Of a DNA stretch of 64,000 nt, positions 46,457 through 57,604 are shown in pieces. Positions within the stretch are counted from its first letter, which is position 1. The number at the start of each line of letters is the position of its first letter. The stretch is from Leucobacter edaphi (GTDB taxonomy: Bacteria; Actinomycetota; Actinomycetes; Actinomycetales; Microbacteriaceae), in the NCBI RefSeq assembly GCF_016522535.1, contig NZ_JAEHOI010000002.1:124001-188000 (forward strand). The letters are read 5' to 3'. Both the position numbers and the translations under genes were made by a program. The notes under the pieces were generated by a model. The model saw only the letters and a program-made list of their open reading frames with translations. It had not been told where the DNA came from and searched no databases.

Positions 46457-49336
46457 ATGGCCAGTAAAGCTTCGTCGCGCGAAAAATCGGGCGGTTCCCG
46501 CTCGCAGGGATCCCGCACGACGAGCACGCGCACTTCCGCGAAGACGAAGGTGCTCATGGAGCCCGAACCCACTGACGGCGTGGTGGTGCGCGCCTGGCGC
46601 GGGCTGTCCCACGCGGTCGGTGGCGCCGCCCGCGCGTTCCGCGTTGAACCCCTCGCTCCCGAGGACCGCCGAGACGGCGTCCCGATGCTGCTCGTGCTGC
46701 TCGCGCTCGTCGGCGCGATCGTCGAGTGGTTCCTGATCGGCCAGCCGGTCGCCGTGCAGCTCGACGCCTGGACCTTCGGCGGCCTCTTCGGTCGCGTCGC
46801 GTTCGGTCTGCCCATCATCATGGCCGGCTTCGCGCTGTGGCTGTTCAACCACCCCTCGAGCGTCACGGACAACCGCCGCATCGCCGTCGGCCTGTTCCTC
46901 GCCATCACGGCGGTCGCCGGGCTCTCGCACGTCTACGGGGGCCAGCCGAAGCCGAGCGCCGGCATGCCCGCGCTCGCCGAGGCCGGCGGGCTGCTCGGCT
47001 GGATGGTCGGTACGCCGCTGCTGGCGCTCACCATCTGGGTGGCGGTTCCGATCCTCTCGATCCTGCTGCTGTTTTCGATCCTGATCGTGACGAAGACCCC
47101 GCCCGGCCGCATCGTGCGCCGTCTGCGCGAGGCCTACGCGTTCCTGTTCGGCGTCGGCGAGTCCGAGGAGGACGGCGCAGCGGAGGCCGAGGCGCGCCCC
47201 GCTCGTTCCAAGAAGCGCGGCAAGGACGCGGACGACACACTCTTCGACCTCGAGCAGGAGGACGGCGACGGAGGGTCGATTCCCTGGTGGCGCCGTAACT
47301 CCTCCGGGCGCGAGGAGGATCCGGAGTACGCGCCGGATCCGGCCGAACTCGATGCGGCGCTCGGCGGAGACGCCGCGAAGGACGGCGCCTTCGAGAGCGC
47401 GCTCGCCCCGGACGCGCCCACGGACGTCTTCCCGTCGGACCTGTTCGACGACCTCGATCGCGCGGAGAGCGCCGTCGCGGAGGCCCCCGCCAGGGCGTCC
47501 GGCCTCGGAGATGATTCCTGGGACGATTTCGCGTCCGATCCCGATCCCGAGCCGGCGCGCGCGGTCACGGGGGAGGCCCCCACGACTTCCTTCGCCGTCG
47601 CGCCGCCGCACGATCCCGTGCGCGCCGATTACCGCCTCCCCGATCAGGGAACCCTCGCGGCCGGCGAGCCTCCGAAGGCCCACACCGAGGCGAATGACCA
47701 GATCATGGCCGCACTCGCCCGCGTATTCGCGGAGTTCAAGGTCGACGCGAGCGTCACCGGGTTCTCCCGCGGCCCCACGGTGACGCAGTACGAGGTCGAG
47801 CTCGGACCGGGTGTCAAGGTCGAGAAGGTCACCGCGCTCTCCAAGAACCTGTCCTACGCGGTCGCCTCGAACGAGGTGCGCATTCTCTCGCCGATCCCGG
47901 GCAAGAGCGCGATCGGCATCGAGATCCCGAACCAGGATCGGGAGAACGTGTCCCTCGGCGACGTGCTGCGCTCGGCCAAGGCGCAGCGGAGCGTTCACCC
48001 GATGACCATCGGGGTCGGCAAGGACGTGAAGGGCGGCTTCGTCGTCGCGAATCTCGCGAAGATGCCGCACCTGCTCGTCGCCGGCGCCACGGGATCGGGC
48101 AAGTCGAGCTTCATCAACTCGATGATCACGAGCCTCCTCATGCGCGCCACGCCCGCCGAGGTGCGCATGGTCCTCGTCGATCCGAAGCGCGTCGAGCTCA
48201 CGGTCTATCAGGGTGTTCCGCACCTGATCACGCCCATCATCACGAACCCCAAGAAGGCGGCGGAAGCGCTGCAGTGGGTCGTGAAGGAAATGGACATGCG
48301 CTACGACGATCTGGCGAGCTTCGGGTTCCGCCACATCGATGACTTCAACGAGGCGGTCCGCTCGGGCAGCATCGTGCTCCCCGAGGGCAGCCAGCGCGTG
48401 CTCAAGCCGTACCCGTACCTGCTCGTCGTCGTCGACGAGCTCGCGGACCTCATGCTCGTGGCCCCGCGCGATGTCGAGGACTCGATCCAGCGCATCACCC
48501 AGCTCGCGCGCGCCGCGGGTATCCACCTCGTGCTGGCCACGCAGCGACCCTCGGTCAACGTCGTCACCGGCGTCATCAAGTCGAATGTGCCGAGCCGCTA
48601 CGCCTTCGCCGTGGCATCCGGCACGGACTCCCGCGTCATCCTCGACGAGGTCGGCGCCGAGCGGCTCATCGGCCAGGGTGATGGCCTGTTGCTCCTGAAC
48701 GGGGAGTCTTCCCCGATGCGCGTGCAGGGCGCCTGGGTGGGTGAGGCCGAGATCGCTCAGGTGGTCGCTCACGTGAAGTCGCAGGCGCAGCCGGAGTACC
48801 GCGCAGACGTTGCGCAGGTCGCCGAGAAGAAGGAGATCGACGAGGACATCGGGGACGACCTCGAGGTGCTTCTCGCCGCGATCGACCTCGTCGTCACCTC
48901 GCAGTTCGGCTCCACCTCGATGCTGCAGCGCAAGCTCCGCGTCGGCTTCGCGAAGGCCGGCCGACTCATGGACCTCATGGAGTCCAGGGACATCGTCGGC
49001 CCGTCCGAGGGGTCCAAGGCGCGCGACGTGCTCGTGTCCCCCGAGCAGCTCCCCGAGGTCATCGCCCGGATCAAGGGCGGTGGCTCGCCGGCCCCTGCCG
49101 CGTTCGCGGCCCCGGCTGCGGCTCCGGCTCCGGCTCCGTCGGCACCCGCCGCTGATGCTGGTCCCGAGCTTCTGACCGACGTGATCGACCCCTCCGGCGC
49201 GGCCACGGGGCAAGCCCCGGCCTCCGGATACGGCGACGATCGCTACGACGATCCGGTCGCGAAGTACCAGGAGAGTCTCGAAGAGGTCGAGGGCGACGAC
49301 GACGAGGACGCCTGGCAGCTGACCGGGCGGGACTGA
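46457..49336 (+). CDS. ftsK: DNA translocase FtsK
   Basis: Septal DNA pump that clears chromosomes and activates dimer resolution. The 959-residue protein has an N-terminal four-helix membrane domain (about 75-215), an acidic linker (about 240-390), then the RecA-like motor with Walker [10 protein letters not shown] at 543-551, Walker [11 protein letters not shown] and a final winged-helix gamma domain ([20 protein letters not shown] and following). ATG 46457 is fixed by a -10 6 nt upstream. The C-terminal tail is Ala/Pro-rich. pgsA starts 2 nt after its stop. Confidence 0.95.
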   Translation: MASKASSREKSGGSRSQGSRTTSTRTSAKTKVLMEPEPTDGVVVRAWRGLSHAVGGAARAFRVEPLAPEDRRDGVPMLLVLLALVGAIVEWFLIGQPVAVQLDAWTFGGLFGRVAFGLPIIMAGFALWLFNHPSSVTDNRRIAVGLFLAITAVAGLSHVYGGQPKPSAGMPALAEAGGLLGWMVGTPLLALTIWVAVPILSILLLFSILIVTKTPPGRIVRRLREAYAFLFGVGESEEDGAAEAEARPARSKKRGKDADDTLFDLEQEDGDGGSIPWWRRNSSGREEDPEYAPDPAELDAALGGDAAKDGAFESALAPDAPTDVFPSDLFDDLDRAESAVAEAPARASGLGDDSWDDFASDPDPEPARAVTGEAPTTSFAVAPPHDPVRADYRLPDQGTLAAGEPPKAHTEANDQIMAALARVFAEFKVDASVTGFSRGPTVTQYEVELGPGVKVEKVTALSKNLSYAVASNEVRILSPIPGKSAIGIEIPNQDRENVSLGDVLRSAKAQRSVHPMTIGVGKDVKGGFVVANLAKMPHLLVAGATGSGKSSFINSMITSLLMRATPAEVRMVLVDPKRVELTVYQGVPHLITPIITNPKKAAEALQWVVKEMDMRYDDLASFGFRHIDDFNEAVRSGSIVLPEGSQRVLKPYPYLLVVVDELADLMLVAPRDVEDSIQRITQLARAAGIHLVLATQRPSVNVVTGVIKSNVPSRYAFAVASGTDSRVILDEVGAERLIGQGDGLLLLNGESSPMRVQGAWVGEAEIAQVVAHVKSQAQPEYRADVAQVAEKKEIDEDIGDDLEVLLAAIDLVVTSQFGSTSMLQRKLRVGFAKAGRLMDLMESRDIVGPSEGSKARDVLVSPEQLPEVIARIKGGGSPAPAAFAAPAAAPAPAPSAPAADAGPELLTDVIDPSGAATGQAPASGYGDDRYDDPVAKYQESLEEVEGDDDEDAWQLTGRD

Positions 49337-49338
49337 GC

Positions 49339-49920
49339 ATGTCCGAGAAGCCGAGCAACTGGAACGCGCCGAACATCATCACGGGCGTGCGGATTCTCGC
49401 GACGCCGTTCTTCCTGTGGATGCTGCTCGCGGACGGCGGCGCGAACGGCGCGCTCCGCTGGGCCTCTGCGGCGTTCTTCGTCGCGGCGATCGCGACCGAT
49501 GCCTGGGACGGCTACCTCGCACGTTCCCGCGGCCTCATCACTGACCTGGGGAAGCTGCTCGACCCGATCGCGGACAAGTTCCTCACGGGCGCGGCGCTCG
49601 TCGGCCTCTCGATCCTCGGGGAGCTCCCCTGGTGGGTCACGATCGTGGTCCTCGTGCGGGAGGTCGGCATCACCGTGCATCGCCTGCTCGTCGCGCACGA
49701 CATTGTCCTGGCCGCCGACTGGATGGGGAAGGTCAAGACCGTCGCCCAGTCCGTGGCCATTACGCTCGCCCTGCTCCCGCTCGCTGGGGTCCTGGGAGCG
49801 GCGGCGCCCGTAGCGATCTGGCTCAACATCATCACCATGACAATCGCCGTGCTGCTCACGATCGCGAGCGGGATCGACTACGTCGTCGGATACGCCCGAG
49901 CCAGCCGGAAGGCCCGATGA
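49339..49920 (+). CDS. pgsA: CDP-diacylglycerol-glycerol-3-phosphate 3-phosphatidyltransferase
   Basis: Membrane enzyme making phosphatidylglycerophosphate. The 193-residue protein has the CDP-alcohol phosphotransferase motif with spaced aspartates as DAWDGYLARSRGLITDLGKL followed by LDPIADK, and about five transmembrane helices. It is between ftsK and cinA, the usual actinomycete order. The ATG follows ftsK's stop by 2 nt, and the cinA ATG overlaps its stop (ATGA). Confidence 0.92.
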   Translation: MSEKPSNWNAPNIITGVRILATPFFLWMLLADGGANGALRWASAAFFVAAIATDAWDGYLARSRGLITDLGKLLDPIADKFLTGAALVGLSILGELPWWVTIVVLVREVGITVHRLLVAHDIVLAADWMGKVKTVAQSVAITLALLPLAGVLGAAAPVAIWLNIITMTIAVLLTIASGIDYVVGYARASRKAR

Positions 49921-50450
49921 GCCTGGCATCCGAGGTGATCGCGGCCGCCACGGCCCGCGATATCCGGATCGCCACAGCCGAGTCGCTGACCGGGGGCCTG
50001 CTCGCGGACGCGCTCGTGTCGATCCCCGGCGCATCGCGCGCCTTCTCGGGCGGGATCGTGGCCTACGACACCGCGCTCAAGGCGAGTCTGCTCGGGGTTG
50101 ATCCCGCGCAGCTCGCCCGCACCGGTCCCGTCGACGAGCGGGTGGCGCGGCAGATGGCCGAGGGCGCGCGGCGCGCTTGCGCCGTGCCGCGCACGGGCGC
50201 GATCGCGGGGGACGCGGTGCCCGCCGAGATCGGGGTCGCGACGACCGGGGTTGCCGGACCCGACCCTGACCCGCAGACCGGATTGCCCGCGGGAGCCGTT
50301 TGGATCGGGGTGAGTTCCGCGGCGGGCAGCCGAGCCGTTCGACTCGACGCCGAGGGGGATCGGGCCGCGATTCGCGGTGCTGCGGTGCACGCCGCCATTC
50401 GCGAGTTGGCGTCGGAACTGGGGATTTCCCTTGTGTTCCCGAATACCTGA
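49917..50450 (+). CDS. cinA: CinA-type nicotinamide-nucleotide amidohydrolase domain protein
   Basis: A 177-residue protein equal to the C-terminal CinA domain, which deamidates NMN in other bacteria. The family block TAESLTGGLLADALVSIPGA appears near residue 20, followed by FSGGIVAYDTALKASLLGV and GVATTGVAGPDPDPQTGLP. A loop of about 20 residues (RACAVPRTGAIAGDAVPAEI) is longer than usual. It overlaps pgsA by four bases. The full CinA with an N-terminal MoeA-like half is not present. Confidence 0.9.
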   Translation: MSLASEVIAAATARDIRIATAESLTGGLLADALVSIPGASRAFSGGIVAYDTALKASLLGVDPAQLARTGPVDERVARQMAEGARRACAVPRTGAIAGDAVPAEIGVATTGVAGPDPDPQTGLPAGAVWIGVSSAAGSRAVRLDAEGDRAAIRGAAVHAAIRELASELGISLVFPNT

Positions 50451-50571
50451 GTCGCCTCGACTCAACTTCAGGGAAGTTTCAGGAATAGGCGGGATAGTCT
50501 CTGAGTTACTCCCAGTGAAGCCGATCGCGCCACGGTCGGATCCTCTCCAGGACGACAGGGCTCCTGGCGGG

Positions 50572-50577
50572 TAGGGT
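50572..50577 (+). promoter_or_regulatory. -10 element before the XRE regulator
   Basis: TAGGGT, followed by a leader of about 32-38 nt with aaggagaaggagg, a strong ribosome site. Confidence 0.5.
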
Positions 50578-50615
50578 AGAAGCACGGAACCCCGTGCAAG
50601 GAGAAGGAGGCCCAC

Positions 50616-50936
50616 ATGGTGCTGATGCGTCAAGAGATCGGTGACGTGCTGCGTGACTTCCGGCTGCAGAAGGGCCGCACGCTGCGACAGGTCGCCGGTG
50701 AGGCGAGCGTCGCCCTCGGATACCTGAGCGAGGTCGAGCGCGGGCAGAAGGAAGCGTCGAGTGAAATTCTCGCGGCGGTTGCCGACGCGCTTGATACGCC
50801 GCTCTCGGTCATCATGGGCGAGGTGAGCGAGCGACTCGCGGTCGTCGAGGGGCTGTCGCTTCCCATGCCGACGCGGGTGCCGGACACGATCCCGGCGGAG
50901 CTCGTTTCGGGGTACGCGGCGGAGCTCGTGTCCTGA
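50616..50936 (+). CDS. clgR: XRE-family regulator, ClgR-like
   Basis: A 106-residue regulator with a clear Cro/C1-type helix-turn-helix at about 6-62 (IGDVLRDFRLQKGRTLRQVA then SVALGYLSEVERGQKEASSE). The length, sequence and position between cinA and recA match ClgR, which activates clp protease and repair genes in other actinomycetes. ClgR is usually ended by a Clp-degradation signal with hydrophobic residues; here the C-terminus is YAAELVS. The ATG is preceded by aaggagaaggagg. Target genes cannot be told from this window. Confidence 0.82.
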   Translation: MVLMRQEIGDVLRDFRLQKGRTLRQVAGEASVALGYLSEVERGQKEASSEILAAVADALDTPLSVIMGEVSERLAVVEGLSLPMPTRVPDTIPAELVSGYAAELVS

Positions 50937-50974
50937 GACCTCGCACGTCGACTTCCGCGCGCACGCCGCGCGGC

Positions 50975-51010
50975 AAGGCGTCCGGCGCGAATCGCGCCGG
51001 ACGCCTTTTC
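50975..51010 (+). terminator. Strong intrinsic terminator after clgR-like gene
   Basis: aaggcgtccggcg pairs with cgccggacgcctt in a stem of at least 13 bp (50975-50987 with 50995-51007) around a small GC-rich loop, followed by TTT. Confidence 0.9.
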
Positions 51011-51093
51011 GTCGCTCAGTCGCCGGACGCGCCGGCGCCCGGGCGTAGGATTCAATCGCGGCGCGCTGCGGAGCGCGTCGAGGCGGGGGTGAG

Positions 51094-51315
51094 ATGCGGC
51101 TGAGCGAGTTCCGGCGCGCCTGCGCCGAGGAGTTCGGCGAGGACTACGCCGGTGTGCTGCTTCGCGACCACTGGCTGGCGGCGCTGGGCGGGACGCCCCA
51201 GGATGCGCTGACCCGTGGGGTGCCAGCGCGGGCGGTCTGGCAGGCGCTCTGTGAGGACCTGCAGGTGCCGGTCGAGCGTCGGCACGGTCGCGGGCTGCGG
51301 GATCCCAGGCCGTAG
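51094..51315 (+). CDS. DUF3046 protein
   Basis: A 73-residue acidic-to-neutral protein of the DUF3046 family, known only as a small gene upstream of recA in actinomycetes. Conserved features seen here are MRLSEFRRACAEEFGEDYA, HWLAALGGTPQDALTRGVPA and WQALCEDLQVPVERRHG. It starts at ATG 51094 with a weak ribosome site. TAGGAT at 51046-51051 may be its -10. Function unknown; position suggests a DNA-damage or RecA link, an inference. Confidence 0.8.
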   Translation: MRLSEFRRACAEEFGEDYAGVLLRDHWLAALGGTPQDALTRGVPARAVWQALCEDLQVPVERRHGRGLRDPRP

Positions 51316-51432
51316 CGTCGGGCGCTCTGCGTGGCACCCGATCACCTCGCGCGCTGCTCCTCGCGAACGGGGCCGGGGCTCGCCGGAGTGGACGTGTCTT
51401 CGAGGATTCGGGCGCGACACGCTGGCGAATCT

Positions 51433-51448
51433 TCGAAGATGTGTTCGA
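51433..51448 (+). promoter_or_regulatory. LexA/SOS box upstream of recA
   Basis: TCGAAGATGTGTTCGA matches the actinobacterial consensus TCGAAC(N4)GTTCGA at all but one outer-half base (G for C). It lies just upstream of a candidate -10, where LexA binding would block recA transcription until DNA damage. Confidence 0.75.
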
Positions 51449-51455
51449 GTGGTGC

Positions 51456-51461
51456 TAAGTT
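51456..51461 (+). promoter_or_regulatory. Candidate -10 of recA
   Basis: TAAGTT, 7 nt after the SOS box, giving a leader of about 178 nt before the recA ATG. Confidence 0.45.
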
Positions 51462-51645
51462 CGTCAACAGGCGGAGCTCGACCGAGAATTATCCAGATTT
51501 CCACTCCTCGCATCGTGAATGTCAGTGGTGGGATCTACGGTGAATCTCATCGGCCGCCAACGCCTTGTCTGCCCCGTTCCGGGGTCGAGACAGTAGGAAG
51601 GCAGCAACCCAGCGGCGCGGCCGCGCATGAGAACAGGAGCACCCC

Positions 51646-52734
<1,089 letters not shown>

Positions 52735-52738
52735 TCCC

Positions 52739-53704
52739 ATGGCGGTTCGCTTTCTCCCTCCCCCCGGCGACCCGGAGCGGTCGCCGGGGGAGGACCGCCC
52801 GGACCTCGCCGAGGTCATCGAGTTTCGCTCCACGCTGCACCAGCGTCGCTGGTCCGCGCAGTCGCCCAGCTCGGGCGACGCTGAGGGCCCGGACGAGGAT
52901 GCTCCGAGCAGTGACCCCGTCGACGCGGGTGCCGCGGAGCAGCCCGAACCGAAGACCGCCGCGAGCGTGGCCCCCGCCCTCCGCTCGGCGCGCTCTCTCC
53001 TCGACCGCGAAAGCGACGGGGAAGACGGGGCCGGTGCGGCCGAGGTGATTCTCGCCTCGTTCGCGCCTGCGGCGGAGGTCCCGCCTGCGGAGGACGAAGA
53101 AACGGTCGCGAGCGGGCGATCAGGTGCGTCGGCACGCCATACCGGGGGAAACGCCCCGGAATCCGGCCCCGGCTCCGCGGCTGAGGCCGCCGGGGAAGCG
53201 GAGGAGGAGACCGGGCCGGAACGCAGCTGCTCCGAGGACGGCGTGCGACTGCTCGCGCGCCGAGCGCGCTCGAGCGGCGAGCTGCGCGCCGAGCTCTCCG
53301 CGCTCGGCCACTCGGCGCACGAGGTCGAGGTCACCATCGCCGAGTTCGAGGAGTCCTGCTATCTCGACGACGAGGGGCTCGCCCGCGCGCTCGTCGAGAA
53401 GCTCCGCGACTCCAAGCGGGCGAGCCGCGCGCAGATCAGGAGAAAGCTGCGGGAGCGCAGGATCGCCGACGAGGCCGTCGAGAGCGCCATCGGGGAGCTC
53501 GACGACCACGAAGAATTCTCCCTGCTGAGGGAGGCCGCGGAGCAGCGCGCACCCCGCCTCGCCGGGCTCGACCGGCAGACCGCGGAACGGCGACTGCTCG
53601 GCTTCCTCGCGAGGCGCGGCTGGTCGGGGGAACCGGCGGTGCGCGCCGCGCGGGAGGCACTCGACGCCGCGGGCCGGCCATCAGGTGGCGTCCGTTTCCG
53701 CTGA
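52739..53704 (+). CDS. recX: Regulatory protein RecX with long N-terminal extension
   Basis: Inhibitor of RecA. The RecX domain is the C-terminal half, from about residue 163: CSEDGVRLLARRARSSGELR, YLDDEGLARALVEKLRDSKR, KLRERRIADEAVESAIGELD and RRLLGFLARRGWSGEP, with the helical repeats of the family. The 321 residues include an N-terminal extension of about 160 acidic, Pro/Ala/Ser/Glu-rich residues with no recognisable domain. Its start is ATG 52739, with no clear Shine-Dalgarno; translational coupling to recA is likely. A later start cannot be excluded. Confidence 0.9.
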   Translation: MAVRFLPPPGDPERSPGEDRPDLAEVIEFRSTLHQRRWSAQSPSSGDAEGPDEDAPSSDPVDAGAAEQPEPKTAASVAPALRSARSLLDRESDGEDGAGAAEVILASFAPAAEVPPAEDEETVASGRSGASARHTGGNAPESGPGSAAEAAGEAEEETGPERSCSEDGVRLLARRARSSGELRAELSALGHSAHEVEVTIAEFEESCYLDDEGLARALVEKLRDSKRASRAQIRRKLRERRIADEAVESAIGELDDHEEFSLLREAAEQRAPRLAGLDRQTAERRLLGFLARRGWSGEPAVRAAREALDAAGRPSGGVRFR

Positions 53705-53715
53705 TCCGCCGCCGG

Positions 53716-53721
53716 TAGACT
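53716..53721 (+). promoter_or_regulatory. -10 element of miaB
   Basis: TAGACTGA form, 7 nt before the miaB ATG; leaderless transcript expected. Confidence 0.65.
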
Positions 53722-53728
53722 GAATCCC

Positions 53729-55267
53729 ATGAACCCGACCGCCGATCCCACCCTGATCGAGCCCTCGCCCGCAGCGCTGCGCCCGGACGGCACCCAGCGC
53801 AGTTACACCGTCCGCACGCTCGGCTGCCAGATGAACGTGCACGACTCCGAGCGGCTCTCCGGCTCACTCGAATCCGCCGGATACGTTGCCGCGGAGACCC
53901 CGGAAGACGCCGACGTCGTCGTCATCAACACCTGCGCCGTCCGGGAGAACGCCGCGAACCGGCTCTACGGCCAGCTCGGCCACCTCGCCGGCGTCAAGCG
54001 CGGACGCGAGGGAATGCAGATCGCGGTCGGCGGATGCCTCGCCCAGAAGGATCAGGGCACCATCGTCGAGAAGGCGCCCTGGGTGGACGTCGTGTTCGGC
54101 ACCCACAACATGGGTTCCCTGCCCGCGCTCCTGGAACGTGCCCGACACAATCAGGAAGCCCAGGTCGAACTCCTCGAAGCCCTCGAGGTCTTCCCCTCCA
54201 CGCTGCCCACCAAGCGCGACTCCGCCTCGAGCGGTTGGGTCTCGATCTCCGTCGGCTGCAACAACACCTGCACCTTCTGCATCGTTCCCTCGCTCCGCGG
54301 CAAAGAGAAAGACCGGCGTCCCGGCGACATTCTCGCCGAGGTCCAGGCCCTCGTCGACGACGGAGCGATCGAGGTCACCCTCCTCGGCCAGAACGTCAAC
54401 ACCTACGGCGTCGAGTTCGGAGACCGGCAGGCATTCGGCAAGCTGCTCCGCGCCATGGGCGAGATCGAGGGCCTCGAGCGGGTTCGCTTCACGAGCCCGC
54501 ACCCGGCCGCATTCACCGACGACGTCATCGCGGCGATGGCGGAGACCCACAACGTCATGCCCTCGCTGCACATGCCGCTCCAATCGGGATCCGACTCGAT
54601 CCTCAAGGCAATGCGCCGGTCCTACCGTTCCCGGCGATTCCTCGGCATCCTCGACTCCGTCCGCGAGCAGATCCCCAACGCGGCGATCACGACGGACATC
54701 ATCGTCGGATTCCCCGGCGAAACCGACGATGACTTCGAAGACACCCTCCGCGTCGTCGAGGCATCACGATTCTCGAGCGCCTTCACGTTCCAATACTCGA
54801 TCCGACCGGGCACTCCCGCCGCCACCATGGAAGACCAGGTGCCGAAGGCCGTCGTGCAGGAGCGCTACGAACGCCTGATGGCGCTCCAGGAGCGCGTCTC
54901 CCTCGAGGAGAACCAGGCGCAGATCGGACGCACCGTCCAGGTGCTCGTCTCCGTCGGCGAAGGCAAGAAGGACGCGGCAACGCGCCGGCTCAGCGGGCGG
55001 GCCGAAGACAACAGGCTCGTCCACTTCGCGGTGCCCGCCGGAGCAGAAGAACCCCGCCCCGGCGACGTCGTCACCGTGGCCGTCACCGCGGCAGCCCCGC
55101 ACTTCCTGATCGCCGACGACAGCGGCACCTATGCGCTCCGCCGCACCCGCGCAGGTGACGCCTGGGACCGCCGCCAGGCCGACAGCTGCGGAGTTCCGGC
55201 GTCGCCAGCCGACCCGACCGCGCCGCGCGCCGTCAGCCTCGGACTCCCCACCATCCGCACGCGATGA
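53729..55267 (+). CDS. miaB: tRNA-2-methylthio-N6-dimethylallyladenosine synthase
   Basis: Radical-SAM methylthiotransferase acting on A37 of tRNA that MiaA has isopentenylated. The 512-residue protein has the N-terminal UPF0004 cysteines ([26 protein letters not shown]), the radical [14 protein letters not shown], and a C-terminal TRAM domain (from about 390). The ATG 53729 is 7 nt after a -10. The last 50 residues are a Pro/Arg-rich tail. miaA overlaps the stop (ATGA), so the two steps are co-translated. Confidence 0.95.
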   Translation: MNPTADPTLIEPSPAALRPDGTQRSYTVRTLGCQMNVHDSERLSGSLESAGYVAAETPEDADVVVINTCAVRENAANRLYGQLGHLAGVKRGREGMQIAVGGCLAQKDQGTIVEKAPWVDVVFGTHNMGSLPALLERARHNQEAQVELLEALEVFPSTLPTKRDSASSGWVSISVGCNNTCTFCIVPSLRGKEKDRRPGDILAEVQALVDDGAIEVTLLGQNVNTYGVEFGDRQAFGKLLRAMGEIEGLERVRFTSPHPAAFTDDVIAAMAETHNVMPSLHMPLQSGSDSILKAMRRSYRSRRFLGILDSVREQIPNAAITTDIIVGFPGETDDDFEDTLRVVEASRFSSAFTFQYSIRPGTPAATMEDQVPKAVVQERYERLMALQERVSLEENQAQIGRTVQVLVSVGEGKKDAATRRLSGRAEDNRLVHFAVPAGAEEPRPGDVVTVAVTAAAPHFLIADDSGTYALRRTRAGDAWDRRQADSCGVPASPADPTAPRAVSLGLPTIRTR

Positions 55268-56199
55268 CCGAGCCGCGGCTCTGGGCCGTCGTCGGGGCCA
55301 CCGGAACCGGGAAATCGGCGCTGTCGCTCGACCTCGCCGAAGCGCTCGGCCAGCGAGGTGTCGGCGCCGAAGTCGTGAACGCCGACGCGATGCAGCTCTA
55401 CCGCGGCATGGACATCGGTACAGCGAAACTCCCGATCGCCGAACGACGCGGCATCCCGCACCACCTCTTCAGCGAATACGAACCCGCTGAAGAGGCGACG
55501 GTTGCGCGCTACCAGCCCGTCGCGCGCGAGACGATCGCGGCGATCCACGCCAGAGGCAACGACGCGATCCTCGTCGGCGGATCCGGCCTCTACGTGTCGA
55601 GCGTCATCTACGACTTCGCGTTTCCGCCACGCGACGAGGCCCTCCGCGCCGAACTTGAGGCCGACCTCGAACGCGACGGCACGGAGTCGCTCCTCGCGCG
55701 GCTGCGCGGCCTCGATCCGGGAGTCGCGGAAGCCGTCGACGCCCGCAACCCGCGCCGCGTCGTCCGAGCACTCGAGGTCGCGCTGCTCGGCGGCGATGCC
55801 CAGGTGATCCTCCCAGCGGAGCCCCAGCTCTGGCGATCGGGGACCCGCATCGTCCACCTCGTCTGCGAGCGCGCCGAGCTCGTCGACCGGCTCGACGCAC
55901 GCGTCGAGCAGATGTGGCGCGACGGGCTGCTCGACGAGGTCCGCGCCCTGATCCCGCGCGGAATCGAGCGTGGAAAGACGGCGTCGCGGGCGATCGGGTA
56001 CGCGCAGGCGCTCGGGCAGCTCGCTGGCACGCTCGCCGAGGCGGAAGCGATCGCCGAAACCCAGGCGCTCACGCGGCGCTACGCGCGGCGCCAGGTGAGC
56101 TGGTTCAAACGGTACGCGGGCAGCTCGCTGGTGACGGCACCCGGCCGCGACACCGCCGCGACCCTTGTGAACAACGCGGAGGGACAAGCGGGTGAGTGA
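55264..56199 (+). CDS. miaA: tRNA dimethylallyltransferase
   Basis: Adds an isopentenyl group to A37 of tRNAs reading UNN codons. The 311-residue protein has the P-loop [44 protein letters not shown] and [15 protein letters not shown] 55264 overlaps the miaB stop. It is followed by an acetyltransferase gene with an overlap of 8 nt, and by dapF. Confidence 0.95.
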   Translation: MTEPRLWAVVGATGTGKSALSLDLAEALGQRGVGAEVVNADAMQLYRGMDIGTAKLPIAERRGIPHHLFSEYEPAEEATVARYQPVARETIAAIHARGNDAILVGGSGLYVSSVIYDFAFPPRDEALRAELEADLERDGTESLLARLRGLDPGVAEAVDARNPRRVVRALEVALLGGDAQVILPAEPQLWRSGTRIVHLVCERAELVDRLDARVEQMWRDGLLDEVRALIPRGIERGKTASRAIGYAQALGQLAGTLAEAEAIAETQALTRRYARRQVSWFKRYAGSSLVTAPGRDTAATLVNNAEGQAGE

Positions 56200-56659
56200 G
56201 CAGGGAAGCGAGGCGCGCCACGTGATACGCCCGTACCGTCCAGCAGACGAGTCCGCCGTCGTCGCGCTGTGGGAGACCTGCGGTCTCACCCGGCCCTGGA
56301 ACGATCCGCGCGCCGACCTCTCACGCGCTCACGAGCGCGATCCCGATCTGCTGCTCGTCGCTGTCTCCGCGCACGGCGGGGAGAACGGCTCGAAGCCCGG
56401 AATCGTCGGCACCGTGATGGCGGGCTACGACGGCCACCGGGCATGGATCTATTACCTCGCAACGGCGCCAACGCATCGCGGGCGCGGGATCGCGCGTGCG
56501 CTGATCGCCGAGGCGGAGCGGCGGCTGCAGCGGCTCGGCAGCCCGAAGGTGCAGCTCATGGTGCGCGCGGAGAACACGGGCGTCGCGGGGCTCTACGAAA
56601 AACTCGGGTATGTCCGCTCCGATGTCATCGTGCTGCAGCGCGTGCTCCCGGGCGCGTAG
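56192..56659 (+). CDS. GNAT-family acetyltransferase
   Basis: A 155-residue GNAT enzyme. The acetyl-CoA block is visible as YYLATAPTHRGRGIARALIA, followed by AEAERRLQRLGSPKVQLMVR and NTGVAGLYEKLGYV. It resembles the YpeA/RimI-like group, but the acceptor is unknown. GTG 56192 overlaps the miaA end by 8 nt. It is an added gene between miaA and dapF in the conserved block. Confidence 0.8.
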   Translation: MSEQGSEARHVIRPYRPADESAVVALWETCGLTRPWNDPRADLSRAHERDPDLLLVAVSAHGGENGSKPGIVGTVMAGYDGHRAWIYYLATAPTHRGRGIARALIAEAERRLQRLGSPKVQLMVRAENTGVAGLYEKLGYVRSDVIVLQRVLPGA

Positions 56660-56695
56660 CCGAAACCCGTTCGGGGCCGTCGGCGCCGCCGCCCC

Positions 56696-56701
56696 TAGAC
56701 T
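56696..56701 (+). promoter_or_regulatory. -10 element of dapF
   Basis: TAGACT ends 6 nt before the dapF ATG; leaderless transcript expected. Confidence 0.65.
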
Positions 56702-56707
56702 TGGGGT

Positions 56708-57589
56708 ATGACGACGCTCGCCTTCACCAAGGGACACGGCACCGGCAACGACTTCGTGCTCTTCACAGATCCCGATGGCGAGCGGCCGCTCACCCCCGAG
56801 CAGATCCGCTTCCTCTGCGACCGTCGCTTCGGGATCGGGGCCGACGGCGTGATCCGGGCCGTCCGCTCGGACGCGCTCCCCGAGGGCGCCGCGATCCTCG
56901 AGGAGGAACCGGATGCCGAGTGGTTCATGGACTACTGGAACGCCGATGGCACGCCGGCCGAAATGTGCGGGAACGGCATCAGGGTGTACGCGCACTACCT
57001 GATCACGGAGGGGCTTGTGGCCCCGGAGCGGCGCGACACGCTTCCGATCGGCACCCGCGCCGGCGTGAAGGACGTGCTCGCGGGCGCGTCCGGCTACACG
57101 CTCGACCTCGGCAGGTGGCGGCTCGCGGGCGAACGGCTCGTCGCGGCCTACGGCCTCGATGTCGCTCGCCCGGGCCAGGGCATCGACCTCGGCAACCCGC
57201 ACGTCGTCGCCGCGCTCGCCTCGGAGGAAGAGCTGGAAGGGCTGGACCTCACCCGGGCCCCCGCGCTCGATCCCGTTCCCGAGGACGGCGCGAACGTGGA
57301 GTTCGTGGTCCCGGAGGAACCCCTCATCGCGGACGGCGTCGCTCGGATCCGGATGCGCGTTCACGAGCGCGGATCGGGGGAGACGCTGTCCTGCGGCACC
57401 GGGACCGCGGCCGCGGCGCTGGCGTTCCGTCACTGGGGCGGCGATGGGATGCCGAATCACTGGCGCGTCGACGTGCCGGGCGGACGGCTCGCGGTGCGAA
57501 TGTTCCCCACGGAGGAGGGCGAGCACGTCTCGCTCAACGGCCCGGCGGAGCTCGTGTACTCCGGGACGATCGAGCTGCCGGGGGCGTAG
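56708..57589 (+). CDS. dapF: Diaminopimelate epimerase
   Basis: Converts LL-diaminopimelate to the meso form for lysine and cell wall. The 293-residue protein has both catalytic cysteines: [14 protein letters not shown] and [14 protein letters not shown], and begins with the family's [14 protein letters not shown] 56708 lies 6 nt after the -10. In many Microbacteriaceae peptidoglycan uses diamines other than meso-DAP, so this gene may serve only lysine supply. A flavin oxidoreductase starts 15 nt after its stop. Confidence 0.95.
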   Translation: MTTLAFTKGHGTGNDFVLFTDPDGERPLTPEQIRFLCDRRFGIGADGVIRAVRSDALPEGAAILEEEPDAEWFMDYWNADGTPAEMCGNGIRVYAHYLITEGLVAPERRDTLPIGTRAGVKDVLAGASGYTLDLGRWRLAGERLVAAYGLDVARPGQGIDLGNPHVVAALASEEELEGLDLTRAPALDPVPEDGANVEFVVPEEPLIADGVARIRMRVHERGSGETLSCGTGTAAAALAFRHWGGDGMPNHWRVDVPGGRLAVRMFPTEEGEHVSLNGPAELVYSGTIELPGA

Positions 57590-57604
57590 GCGCGAGGAAA
57601 TTCC

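Larger units (their letters stand above)
51316..51645 (+). other. 330-bp noncoding gap before recA: SOS box, promoter and leader hairpin
   Basis: No credible gene lies here. The gap holds the LexA-like box (51433-51448), TAAGTT (51456-51461) as a candidate -10, and a leader hairpin at 51566-51592 in which tgtct/agaca and ccccg/cgggg pair. Nothing recognisable lies in 51316-51430. Confidence 0.7.

Noticed and set aside
46268-49213. A 981-codon open frame on the minus strand opposite ftsK
   Set aside because: It is the mirror of a long GC3-rich gene; its residues are Arg/Asp/His/Gly-rich with no motif, while the plus strand encodes a complete FtsK.
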